From Comamonas sp. (lineage in GTDB: Bacteria > Pseudomonadota > Gammaproteobacteria > Burkholderiales > Burkholderiaceae_C), in assembly GCA_031277805.1 (NCBI GenBank), contig JAITLR010000017.1:353401-417400 (forward strand): DNA of 64,000 bases, given 5' to 3'. The notes below the pieces were generated by a model that saw only the letters and a program-made list of their open reading frames with translations, made no database searches and had not been told where the DNA came from. Positions 51,135-60,243 of this stretch are shown here, piece by piece (positions within the stretch are counted from its first letter, which is position 1; each line of letters starts with the position of its first letter). The position numbers were made by a program, and so were the translations under genes.

Positions 51135-53716
51135 GGTGTGCTCTTAGAAGGCGTGAGAAGGGACTGTCGGGCGTGGCGCATTTCCGCAATGAGTGAGTGC
51201 CAGAACTTGCGGTATCCATACAGGCCCAGCATGCCGAGTTCGAGCAGGCCCTGCATGGGCTTGTCGGTGTCGTGTTCATCGTTCCATTCACGCCATGCGG
51301 CGGGACGCGCAAATGTGCATTGCACCAGCTGTATCTGCTGGGACTTGCTCAGCTCACCGAACTCCAGGCCGATGGCACCGTTGGCGTGGCAGGCGATGAC
51401 ACGCGCGGGGAATACGCATTCGCGCTGGTCGAACCACAGACCCACATCCAGGCTGCTGCCTGGGGATAGCGTCAGACCTGACGCGGCCTGCAGACCCAGG
51501 CCGGACATGGAGAAGTCTGTGCATTGGGTGCTGAGCACATGGCCCGAGGGCAGGTATAGCGTGGCGGGTAGCTCGGAAGCCACGCGGTGCATGCGTCGCA
51601 CCTGCTTGGACTCGGTGGCCACGCCCAGCGCTGTACCGAGCATGAAGATACTGTAGGCCGTCCAGACCATGTTGAGCAGCACGGTCAGGGGCTCGTCGGA
51701 GTTGGCGTACACCAGGCGCCACAAGCCCACGAAGAAGGCCGAGATATTGAGCAGCACCAGTACCGTGTAAGGGCGGGAGATGGCCCAGTCGAAATAGGTG
51801 TGCGTGACAAGTCCGCCCTTGGCTGTGACGTTGAACTTGCCATGGCGTGGCGACAGCAAGGCCACCGTGGTGGGCAGTGCGATATACCAGGCCAGCACGG
51901 TTTCATAGACCTCGGCCCAGAAGGTGTGGCGAAACTTGCCCTGCACATGGGCGTTGGCGATGTTGGTCTGCAGTATGTAGGGCAGCACGTAGAGCATCAG
52001 TAGCAAGGCATTGGTGTTGATGATGTGCAGCTCGAAGAACAGGTAGGCCATGGGCGCCGTGAGGAACACCAGCCGCGGCAAGCCGAAGAAGAAGTGCAGC
52101 ATGGCATTGGCATAGCAGATGCGCTGCCACAGACTCAGGCCGGCCTTGAGGAAAGGGTTGTCCAGGCGAAAGATCTGCGCCATGCCGCGCGCCCAGCGTA
52201 TGCGCTGGCCGATATGGGCCGAAAGGCTCTCCGTGGCCAGGCCTGCAGCCTGTGTCTCATTGATATAGGCCGTGTTGTAACCCTTGCTGTGCAGCTTGAG
52301 CGCAGTATGGGCGTCTTCAGTCACCGTCTCCACTGCGATGCCACCGACCTCCAACAAGGGGCCTCGACGCAGTACGGCGCAGGAGCCGCAGAAGAAGGTG
52401 GCGTTCCAGAAGTCGTTGCCGTCCTGGATGAGACCATAGAACAGCGCTCCTTCGTTAGGTACACGGCGGAAGGTGCCAAGGTTGCGCTCGAAGGGGTCGG
52501 GCGAGAAGAAGTGATGCGGTGTCTGCAGCATGGCGCACAGCGGATCGCGCTGGAACCAGCCACCTGCCGTCTTGAGGAAACTGCGCGTGGGAATGTGGTC
52601 GCAGTCGAAGATGGCGACCAGTTCGCCATGGGTCTGGGCCAGAGCGTGGTTCAGGTTGCCGGCCTTGGCGTGACGGTTGTCCGTGCGGCTGATGTAGCCC
52701 ACGCCAAGCTGGCTGGCGAGTTCCCGGAACTCCTCGCGGCGACCGTCATCCAGGATGTAGACCTTGAGCTTGTCCTCTGGCCAGTCCAGCGCCATGGCGG
52801 CCAGTACGGTGGGCCTGACCACGCTCAGAGGCTCGTTGTAGGTGGGGATGAAGACGTCAACCGTGGGCCAGGAAGACGGAGGGCCGGACAGAAGGGCTGG
52901 CTTGCGTTGCAGCGGCCAGGCCGTCTGTATGAAGCCCAGGACGACGATAAGCCAGGTGTAGGCCTCTGCGGCCAGCAGGCCATAGCCCAGCGCCGCTTCC
53001 AGAGGACTGTCGAACTGGAGCGTGTTGTTCATGCGCCACCAGGCATAGCGGCCCATGGCCATGAGGCTCAGCGTTGACAGCGCCAGCGAGGGAAAACGGC
53101 CTGGCAGCTTGCGCAGAACCAGCGAAAGCAGCCAGATGATGATCAGAAACAGCAGTTGCCCGGCCCAGCTCAGTGGCGTGGTCATGACCACGGCGGTGAC
53201 AGCGGCACCGGCGCCCAGCACCACCCAGCGCATGCCGGGAACGGCGAATAGTGGGTGCAGCAGGGAGTCGGCTTGGCGACCGAAGGTATCCGAGTCGATG
53301 CGCGAAGCCACACGCTCGGCGCCGCGCATGGCCAGGCGTATGGGCCAAGACAGGATCAGCAGCAGGGGGCGCAGCAGCAGCCACACGCCACCCCAGATCC
53401 AGGCCAAGGCCTGGAACATGGGCATCAGCACGGCAGTCAACAGGCTCTCCAGGCGCAGGCTGCTCTGACGGCCCGAAGGATCGGGGCGCAGGAACAGGGC
53501 CAGTAGCCACTGCTGCGGCGAGGCTCCGGGAGTCAGCTGCAACTGATGCGCCAGCCATTGCAGCGGGTCGGGAACCTGTGCGGAAGTCAGAGGCATCCAG
53601 GCCTGCGTGCGACGGGGCAGCACGAACAGTCGCCTAGCCCACGAGGACCACTGCGCGGGCTGCTCGACCTGCAGCTGGTTGGCTAGCCAGAGGGCGCTGA
53701 AGTGCAAAGGATTCAT
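51131..53716 (-). CDS. bcsA: Cellulose synthase catalytic subunit BcsA
   Basis: An 861-residue processive GT2 synthase using UDP-glucose. After a long N-terminal membrane part come LDDGRREEF (first Asp, near 320), FDCDHIP (near 370), TED (near 466) and QRIRW (near 505), then further helices and a PilZ domain at about 700-800 with RRMHR and DFSMSG, both needed for c-di-GMP binding. All catalytic and regulatory residues are kept. The start ATG 53716 overlaps the bcsQ stop; the bcsG start overlaps its own stop. Confidence 0.96.
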   Translation of the reverse strand: MNPLHFSALWLANQLQVEQPAQWSSWARRLFVLPRRTQAWMPLTSAQVPDPLQWLAHQLQLTPGASPQQWLLALFLRPDPSGRQSSLRLESLLTAVLMPMFQALAWIWGGVWLLLRPLLLILSWPIRLAMRGAERVASRIDSDTFGRQADSLLHPLFAVPGMRWVVLGAGAAVTAVVMTTPLSWAGQLLFLIIIWLLSLVLRKLPGRFPSLALSTLSLMAMGRYAWWRMNNTLQFDSPLEAALGYGLLAAEAYTWLIVVLGFIQTAWPLQRKPALLSGPPSSWPTVDVFIPTYNEPLSVVRPTVLAAMALDWPEDKLKVYILDDGRREEFRELASQLGVGYISRTDNRHAKAGNLNHALAQTHGELVAIFDCDHIPTRSFLKTAGGWFQRDPLCAMLQTPHHFFSPDPFERNLGTFRRVPNEGALFYGLIQDGNDFWNATFFCGSCAVLRRGPLLEVGGIAVETVTEDAHTALKLHSKGYNTAYINETQAAGLATESLSAHIGQRIRWARGMAQIFRLDNPFLKAGLSLWQRICYANAMLHFFFGLPRLVFLTAPMAYLFFELHIINTNALLLMLYVLPYILQTNIANAHVQGKFRHTFWAEVYETVLAWYIALPTTVALLSPRHGKFNVTAKGGLVTHTYFDWAISRPYTVLVLLNISAFFVGLWRLVYANSDEPLTVLLNMVWTAYSIFMLGTALGVATESKQVRRMHRVASELPATLYLPSGHVLSTQCTDFSMSGLGLQAASGLTLSPGSSLDVGLWFDQRECVFPARVIACHANGAIGLEFGELSKSQQIQLVQCTFARPAAWREWNDEHDTDKPMQGLLELGMLGLYGYRKFWHSLIAEMRHARQSLLTPSKSTP

Positions 53717-54480
53717 GGAGGATCCTGGGGCAGGGGGCCGAGTTCTGACAGCAGCCGCAAGGCCAGTCCCTGGAAGTCGTGAGCGGATTGCGCCTCGGGC
53801 AGGCTCTGGTGCACGCAAAGGCCTTGCGAGAGGGCTTCGCAGATGGCTTCGTCGTCATGGACCAGATCCAGCAGCAGGACATCGCCCCATTGCTGGCGCA
53901 GGAGCTCCAGCGCGGCTTGTTGGGTGGGACGGCGCGGTGCATAGCGGTTCACCACCAGCTGTAGCCGCGCCTGGGGCGCCAGGCTTTGTTGCAGAGCCTG
54001 CAGGGTCGTCTGTGCTTGCAGAGAACGTTCGGAAGCATCCAATACCACGACCGCCAGATCGGCGGCCTGAAGTGCCTGTTGGCCCAGGGGTGAGCATGGC
54101 GATGGCGCATCCATGACCACCAGGGCGGAGGATGGCAGGTCCAGTGCCTGCAGGTTGTCGATCAGCCAGCCGGGGTACTGTTGCCAGTGCGCATGCAGGC
54201 GGCTGCATTCCTCTGTGTCGATGCGGCCGTGCGGCAGGTATTGCAGGCCTTCGGAATTGGCCATCGCGGCCTGGCCCCACCACTGCTCCCGAAGCAGCGC
54301 ATTGCTCCAGCCCTGCGCGGCACAGGACGGCAAACCCAGGTAGCGTCCCAGCATGTTGCCAGGGCTAAGGTCCAGGGCAAGGCAGTCGCTGCCGCGCTGC
54401 GCTGCCAGGACCGCCACATGGGCAGCCAGAGTAGTACAGCCTGTGCCTCCAAGAGGGGAGAGAAAGACGAGACGTTGCAT
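53713..54480 (-). CDS. bcsQ: Cellulose biosynthesis protein BcsQ (MinD/ParA-like)
   Basis: A 255-residue SIMIBI NTPase-like protein needed for polar positioning or activity of cellulose synthase in other bacteria. The P-loop reads SPLGGTGCTTLAAHV: the usual GKT Lys is Cys and the first Lys is missing, as in enterobacterial BcsQ where it is Thr. DLSPGNMLGRYLGL and VVVLDASERSLQAQ match the family; HDDEAICEAL is the conserved C-terminal segment. Start ATG 54480, six bases after the bcsF stop; ends ATGA over bcsA. Confidence 0.88.
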   Translation of the reverse strand: MQRLVFLSPLGGTGCTTLAAHVAVLAAQRGSDCLALDLSPGNMLGRYLGLPSCAAQGWSNALLREQWWGQAAMANSEGLQYLPHGRIDTEECSRLHAHWQQYPGWLIDNLQALDLPSSALVVMDAPSPCSPLGQQALQAADLAVVVLDASERSLQAQTTLQALQQSLAPQARLQLVVNRYAPRRPTQQAALELLRQQWGDVLLLDLVHDDEAICEALSQGLCVHQSLPEAQSAHDFQGLALRLLSELGPLPQDPP

Positions 54481-54485
54481 GAGGC

Positions 54486-54659
54486 TTAGCCTTTTCCAGG
54501 GGAGCGTGCCGACGGCCCTGGTTGATAGGGCTGGAGATAGCGAGGTTTGCGCAGGCGGCCCAGTAGCTTGTTGCCAGATTCGGCACGCCCAAACTGCCAC
54601 AGTGCCACGGCGATGACGATGCCTGCAGTGATACCGGTGAAGAACAGGAAAAAAGACAT
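54486..54659 (-). CDS. bcsF: Small membrane protein BcsF
   Basis: A 57-residue open frame not previously obvious because of its size. One hydrophobic helix (FLFFTGITAGIVIAVALWQF, residues 4-23) is followed by a basic tail with RKPRYLQPYQPG. The KPRY motif after a single helix is the BcsF hallmark, and the position between bcsE and bcsQ supports it. E. coli BcsF is 63 residues. It helps recruit BcsE to the membrane and supports BcsG. ATG 54659, 9 bp after bcsE. Confidence 0.85.
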   Translation of the reverse strand: MSFFLFFTGITAGIVIAVALWQFGRAESGNKLLGRLRKPRYLQPYQPGPSARSPGKG

Positions 54660-54668
54660 GACGTACTC

Positions 54669-56381
54669 CTAGGCGCGGTGAGGCGGAGCCTGACGTTTGG
54701 AGATGGGTCGTGGGCTCATGGTTGGCACGGCCATGGAGGCGCCTGTTGGTGGCGCGATACGGGGCAGGGTCGCAGATGGCTGTGCGGTGCTGGTACTGTG
54801 CGCCAGCAGGTCCGTGGGAGAGCGGGCAGCAGCGCCTGGCGTTGCGACTGCGGTGTAGTCGGGTAGTCCGGCCTCGGCAGCAGATTGCAAGCGACTGAGC
54901 ATCTGCAGCATGCCTTCATGGCTGCTGTCTGAAATCTGGGAGCTGAACAGCTGAGCCAGTGGCTGCTGGAAAAGGCGGGGCAGGGCGGTGTCGATATCGG
55001 ACTCCCCGCAGGCGAACAGGAAGGCGTAGATGGAGCCCTGGTCGGCAGTGATGAGGTCGCCGTCCCGCGAGGGGCGATAGGCTTCTATGGCCTGGACATG
55101 GGAGGCATGGCTGAGCAGTCGCAACTGAATCAGGCTATGGCTCAGACCAATCGGCTGAGTCTTGCGCAGCATGTTCAGGACCAGAGTGCAGAAATGCTCG
55201 GGCGGCTGATAGCCCCGTTCAGGAATGGGCAGGAAGGCATCCAGAGCCTGTTCGTAGCTTTCGGGAATCTGGCGTGAAAAACGCTGGGGCTGCAGATCCC
55301 GCAGCCGTTGCAGTAGCCGTGAAAAGCCCAACTCGCGGTAGATGACGTCGTTGGCTCCCAGGCGCAGCAGCGCCTGCTCGCTGTTCAGGCGCAGCTTGCC
55401 TTCAGTCTCGCGGACCACGATCTTGAGCGTTTGTGGATGGGTGCGCCGTAGCTGGTGCACCATGCGGGCCAGGGCCTCGAATTCGACGCTGCTGCCTGTG
55501 TCCAGCAGCACGGTCGCGCCGATGGCGTGCTGTACGGCCTCGGGAATCAGTTCCCGAGTCTCGATCACATGCCAGGACGAAGGTGGCTGGCGCTGGTCCG
55601 CAACGGCAGCCTGCGTGGCATAGATGTCCAGTTCGTCGGGAGTGTGTATGAGTTGGGCGGAAGCTCCCTGCATGACGACGCCGTTGGCCTGCATGCGCAG
55701 GGCCGCATTGGCCCAGTCCGGGGCCTGCAGGCCCAGCCGGGTGGCGAAGACGGCGCCATGCGCGCTGTTCCAGCGCTCCAGGTACAGCGCCAGGCTGCTG
55801 CCGTCCTGCTCCAGAAAAGCGCAGTACGGGAAGGCGTAGGCGAAGCTGGCCAGCATGCCGCGCACTTCGTCCCCCGGAGCTTCGAAGCACAGTATCACGG
55901 GTGCCTTGCGCTGGGCAGCCCACTGGTGGAGTTGGCCGGCAAGGCGGTGGATGCGTTCCAGGGAGGCTCCGGTGAACAGGGGTGAGGCATCAAGCAGGCA
56001 CAGCGCCTGCTTTGAACTCAGGCCCGCGCGCTTGAGATCTTTTTGCAGGGCTGCAAAGCCAGCCTCCTGCAGTTGGCTCAGGGTGGCTCCGGGCAGTATC
56101 CAGGCGTCTGGGCGGTCAGCTGTGGCGGCCGGAGTGTCTATCTGGGGACCGAACAGATGGTCCAGCAGGGGCGCATCTGGAGCCACCAGCATGGTGGGAG
56201 AAGCCTTGCACAGGCCTTGGACCAGATGCCTGCGCCAGTTCTCGAAGGCCGGGCCGGGTGCACCTGCGAGCGCGACCACGCCGCTGTGAGGCAGCTTTCC
56301 CATGCCGTCCGGCAGGCCGTCTATGCCCAGGCCGTCGACGGCGGGACTGGTGCTGGTGTGGGCCGTGGTCGTCTGTTGCAT
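54669..56381 (-). CDS. bcsE: c-di-GMP-binding regulator BcsE
   Basis: A 570-residue cytosolic protein that binds c-di-GMP with its GIL domain and promotes cellulose synthesis. The degenerate ATPase-like first half has LDASPLFTGASLERIHRLA; the GIL part near 290-400 includes VVRETEGKLRLNSEQALLRL and GANDVIYRELGFSRL. The C-terminal 170 residues (Ala/Ser/Pro-rich at the end) are poorly conserved. It starts 1 bp after the bcsC stop. E. coli BcsE is about 520. Confidence 0.86.
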   Translation of the reverse strand: MQQTTTAHTSTSPAVDGLGIDGLPDGMGKLPHSGVVALAGAPGPAFENWRRHLVQGLCKASPTMLVAPDAPLLDHLFGPQIDTPAATADRPDAWILPGATLSQLQEAGFAALQKDLKRAGLSSKQALCLLDASPLFTGASLERIHRLAGQLHQWAAQRKAPVILCFEAPGDEVRGMLASFAYAFPYCAFLEQDGSSLALYLERWNSAHGAVFATRLGLQAPDWANAALRMQANGVVMQGASAQLIHTPDELDIYATQAAVADQRQPPSSWHVIETRELIPEAVQHAIGATVLLDTGSSVEFEALARMVHQLRRTHPQTLKIVVRETEGKLRLNSEQALLRLGANDVIYRELGFSRLLQRLRDLQPQRFSRQIPESYEQALDAFLPIPERGYQPPEHFCTLVLNMLRKTQPIGLSHSLIQLRLLSHASHVQAIEAYRPSRDGDLITADQGSIYAFLFACGESDIDTALPRLFQQPLAQLFSSQISDSSHEGMLQMLSRLQSAAEAGLPDYTAVATPGAAARSPTDLLAHSTSTAQPSATLPRIAPPTGASMAVPTMSPRPISKRQAPPHRA

Positions 56382-56382
56382 G

Positions 56383-59300
56383 TCAGAAGCTTGAGTAGGG
56401 CTGTACGGGGCGGGGCCGGTTCACGAGCGGTGCCGTCACCGGATCGAGCAGGAAGCGGGCATAGAGCATCAGGCTGGATGGTGCGTAGTAGGCCGATCTG
56501 TCCATCTCGAACTGAGCCCCCAAGGCCAGGTTGGAGGTGAGCTGATGCTCGACAACCGCGCGCAGCGACCTGCCGAAGCCCGTGCTGCTGCCTCCCGCAT
56601 AGACTGCAGACCGTCCCAGCGCGTTCGCCTGCATCTGCAGCTGTGGATCGGTGGGGAAATAGTCCATGGGGTTGCTGGAGCTGCGCGAAAAGGAAACCGA
56701 GGCGCGCAGCAGCCAGGTCCACTTGCCTTCGCGGCCGCTCCATTCCAGCGGCAGTGCGATAGAGGCGTAGCTGTTGGGACTGTAGTAGCCACCATGGCCC
56801 CAGCTGTATTCGGACAGGTCACGCGCATAGCCCCAGAAGGACAGGGCCGTGCCCAGGTTGACGACCTGGTTGGGCGTGCGCCAGACGTCGCGATCCAGAG
56901 CCGCGCGCAGTTGCCAGCGGGTGTTGCTGCGTACGTTCTTGCCAGTCAGGGCTGCATAGCTACCGCTGAGTGAGGCACCAAAGCCGCCTATATTGGTGGA
57001 GGCGCGTGCGGACACGCCTGTGGCGACCACGCCGCCCCAGGTCTGGCCCGTGATGGGGTCATGGGCTCCGCCATAGGCAAGAAGGCTGCCGGTCAGCGGA
57101 CGGCGCGATACCTCGACCCGGTAGCCGATATCGCGCCAGTCGCCTGTATGCGCAATGCCGCCAACCACATTGGTCACGGGCATGCCTGCGCCGGTTGTGC
57201 CTAGGTCCCATTGCCAACGATCGGCCTGGTAGCCGAAGCCGACATTGAAGCCGTCCGCCTTGGAGTGCGCTCCCGCAGTCGGATAGCGGGCCGAAGGCCA
57301 GGCGGCTACCTGGCCGTAGCTCATCGCATCGTCGGCATTTCTGGGTAGGGCGCCAGCATCGAGATGGACCTGGTCCACATGCAGGAAATAGAGGCCGTCG
57401 TAGCCGCGCGGGAACCAGGCCACGGCGGGACGCTCCCAGCCGTGCAGGGACGAGATGCCATCGGTGGATGACTTGCGCAGGCCGGTCTGGCCGACTTCAA
57501 TCCAGCTCTGGCGGCGTCCCTCTATGGATGCGATATCCGATTCGATCTTGGTTATGGAACTGGGCAGGGGCGCGCCAGCACTTTCCGCAGGCAGGCTGCG
57601 GCGCTCGATGGCCAGTGCGTCGCGGTATGAAGACAGGGCCTGGGCATAGTGGTTTTCCGAGCGCTCCAGGCGTGCGCTGTGCAGCAGTACTTCGGTGTCG
57701 TCGGGGTTGCCGGCCTTCAGCGATGCGAGCAGTGCCCTGGCCTTATCGGGCTGGCCGATCCGTTGCCACAGCCGTACCAGGGCGAGTTGGTGATAGGACT
57801 CCTGGCTGGCCGCACGCTGCTGGGCCCACTGTGCTTCCGTACGGGCGGCTTCTAGCTGGTACATGCGAGCGAGCGCATTGCCGCGGCCTATGTGCAGGTC
57901 GTAGCTGTCGGGCGAGTCCTTGAGTGCGATGTCGAACTGTTCGAGGGCTGCGGCGTTTTCATTGGCCGCGAGCATCAGGCGGGCTCGGGCCGCGCTGTGC
58001 TGAGCCTGAGTGGTGTGCCCCTGGTGCAGGGGGGAGGCCGCCAGCCGACGGGCCTGCGCCGGGCGAGCCTGGCTCATGGCCAGATCCACCTGTCGCTCCA
58101 GGTAATTGGCCTGTATGCCCAGCAGGTCCGCATCCTGATCGGCTGTCCAGTCCTTTCGTGCCAGCAACTGCGGAAGCAGGGAGCGCAAGCGGTTGTCCTC
58201 GGCCGCGCGGCCGAGCAACTGAGCCAGGCGCAACTGGTCAGCGGGGTCGGGGGCGGGTAGCCTGGCCATACGGCGGTCGAAGACTGCTACAGCTTCCTGG
58301 GGCTGGTTCATGCGGAACCAGGCGTTGGAGACTGCGTACAGCAGGTCGCTGTCGTTGCCTGCCGCGCGTTCGGCGGCTTCGAGCCGCACCTTGGCCTGTA
58401 CGGGATCGCGCGAAGTCTGGGCGATGTAGGTATGGATTTGTGCACTGTTCAGCAGACTGCGCATGGAGTCGCTGTACTGGGCATCGGGGATTTTCCGCAT
58501 GTCGGAGAGTGCGCCTTCGTCGTCATTGACGGCGCTGCGGATCAGGGCCCGCGCATAGCGCATGTCTGGTTTGGAAGGAGCGAGGCCTATGCCTGCGTCC
58601 ATTACCTGCAGCGCCGATTCGGGTTGCTGCATGCGCAGATAGGTGCGTGCCAGCCGGTGCCTGAGCCAGGGATCGGCGGGGGTGAGCTTCAGTGCCTGTT
58701 CCTGCAATCCCAGCGCCTTGCTTAGCTGCCCAGCCTCCAGCGCGGTATTGGCTTCGCGGTCGAGAAGATTGGCCTGCACGGGCTGCAGGTCCTTGGCCAG
58801 ACTGGCCTGCTGCTGTGCAGTCTTCTCCAGTAACTGGTATGCGCGTTCGGGCTGGCCCTGGGCGGCATAGAGATCGGCCAGTGCGGTCAGGGCCGAGACA
58901 TTGCCTGGGCTGCGTTGCAGGGCCTGTTGATAATAGGCTTCAGCTCCGGTTGCATCCTGCTGTCGGGCCTTGATTTCACCTGCCAGCATCAGCGCCTGCA
59001 GATTGTCGGGCTGCTGCTGCAGGGCCTGCTGCGACAGTTGCTGCGCCGAGGTGAGATCGTTGGCCTGCAATGCAGCTTCGGCGGCGCGCAGATGGGTCCA
59101 GAACTGGGCCGTAGTGCGCAGGTCCCGCCATTTGCTCTGGTGGTCTATGGCGTAGGCCTGGTCAAGCAACGGCAGTGCATCGGCGTGGCGGCCTTGGCGC
59201 ATGCGCAGCAGGCCCTTGCCGCCTAGCGCTTGTGCATCGCGTGGCCGACGCTGAAGCACCTCGTCGAAGCTGCGTTCGGCCAGTTCGAACTGATCCTTGT

Positions 59301-60243
59301 CCAGCGCGGCCAGGCCAGCCCTGAGCGCGATGTTGGCGGGGTCGCGCGCAGCTTGGGCCTGTCGAGACTGGGTCTGGGTGGCTGTTGTCAGGCGCTCGGT
59401 GATTTCCTGATCGTCGGGAAAGCGCTGCACATAGTTGCGCATGGAGGCGATGCTGGCGACGGGAGGGGAGCTCAGGATGACTTGACGCCATAGCGGTTGG
59501 AGTTCGTTCGGGGGCGCGTCGCCTGTGCGTGCCAGTTGTTCTACATCGCGCATCAGTGCGGGTGTGGCGCCGCTGCGCTTGAGGCGAGCCTCCAGGTCGA
59601 TGAGGCGTAGCTGGCCGTCGCCGGACTGACGCGAGACCTCCTCCAGCGTGGGCTGGGTAGATCGCTCGGTGTTCGCACTGGTGCTCGGAGAGGTGGGTTG
59701 AGCTGCAGCCTGGGTCGCAGCAGGCTGTGCTGCGGGTGGAGGACTGTCGCCGACGATCTGGTAGTACTCTCGCATCAGGCTGCCCGTCTGGGGTGGGCCC
59801 GCGGGAAAAAGCTGACGGGCAATGGCCGCAGCTTCGGCCTTGCGTCCTGCGCGAGCCATGAGCCGCATCTGTGCCAGCTGCTGCTTGCCAGGACCGTAGG
59901 CATTGATTAGCGCCGCAAGGTCGCGAGTTGACTGGCTTGAGGGGCTGATGCTCTGTAGACGGGCGAGAAGGCTTTGCGCCTCCTGGGTCTTGCCTTCCTG
60001 CAGCGCGATGTCTCCCAGTGTGGCCAGGCCTTGGGGTGAGCGCGGATTGATGGCCAGCAGCTTCTCTATCGTCTGGCGTGCCAGGTCCGCGCGCTGGCGG
60101 CCGCTCCACATCTGGGCCGTGCGAAGCAGCTCGGCCTCCACAGCCTGGCTTGAACTGGACTGCGCCATGGAGGAGGTGCAGCACAGCAGGACGGCCATTG
60201 CAATGGCGCCCAGCGGCTGATACGTGCAAGCGAAAGGGTTCAT
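56383..60243 (-). CDS. bcsC: Cellulose export porin with TPR scaffold BcsC
   Basis: A 1286-residue outer-membrane exporter. Signal peptide MNPFACTYQPLGAIAMAVLL with cleavage near SMAQ; then tetratricopeptide repeats to about residue 900 (e.g. NPRSPQGLATLGDIALQEGK, DPWLRHRLARTYLRMQQPES); then a 16-strand barrel of about 340 residues ending in Phe, the signal for the Bam machine. Start ATG 60243 overlaps the bcsZ stop (ATGA). Length is close to E. coli BcsC (about 1157) plus extra repeats. Confidence 0.93.
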   Translation of the reverse strand: MNPFACTYQPLGAIAMAVLLCCTSSMAQSSSSQAVEAELLRTAQMWSGRQRADLARQTIEKLLAINPRSPQGLATLGDIALQEGKTQEAQSLLARLQSISPSSQSTRDLAALINAYGPGKQQLAQMRLMARAGRKAEAAAIARQLFPAGPPQTGSLMREYYQIVGDSPPPAAQPAATQAAAQPTSPSTSANTERSTQPTLEEVSRQSGDGQLRLIDLEARLKRSGATPALMRDVEQLARTGDAPPNELQPLWRQVILSSPPVASIASMRNYVQRFPDDQEITERLTTATQTQSRQAQAARDPANIALRAGLAALDKDQFELAERSFDEVLQRRPRDAQALGGKGLLRMRQGRHADALPLLDQAYAIDHQSKWRDLRTTAQFWTHLRAAEAALQANDLTSAQQLSQQALQQQPDNLQALMLAGEIKARQQDATGAEAYYQQALQRSPGNVSALTALADLYAAQGQPERAYQLLEKTAQQQASLAKDLQPVQANLLDREANTALEAGQLSKALGLQEQALKLTPADPWLRHRLARTYLRMQQPESALQVMDAGIGLAPSKPDMRYARALIRSAVNDDEGALSDMRKIPDAQYSDSMRSLLNSAQIHTYIAQTSRDPVQAKVRLEAAERAAGNDSDLLYAVSNAWFRMNQPQEAVAVFDRRMARLPAPDPADQLRLAQLLGRAAEDNRLRSLLPQLLARKDWTADQDADLLGIQANYLERQVDLAMSQARPAQARRLAASPLHQGHTTQAQHSAARARLMLAANENAAALEQFDIALKDSPDSYDLHIGRGNALARMYQLEAARTEAQWAQQRAASQESYHQLALVRLWQRIGQPDKARALLASLKAGNPDDTEVLLHSARLERSENHYAQALSSYRDALAIERRSLPAESAGAPLPSSITKIESDIASIEGRRQSWIEVGQTGLRKSSTDGISSLHGWERPAVAWFPRGYDGLYFLHVDQVHLDAGALPRNADDAMSYGQVAAWPSARYPTAGAHSKADGFNVGFGYQADRWQWDLGTTGAGMPVTNVVGGIAHTGDWRDIGYRVEVSRRPLTGSLLAYGGAHDPITGQTWGGVVATGVSARASTNIGGFGASLSGSYAALTGKNVRSNTRWQLRAALDRDVWRTPNQVVNLGTALSFWGYARDLSEYSWGHGGYYSPNSYASIALPLEWSGREGKWTWLLRASVSFSRSSSNPMDYFPTDPQLQMQANALGRSAVYAGGSSTGFGRSLRAVVEHQLTSNLALGAQFEMDRSAYYAPSSLMLYARFLLDPVTAPLVNRPRPVQPYSSF

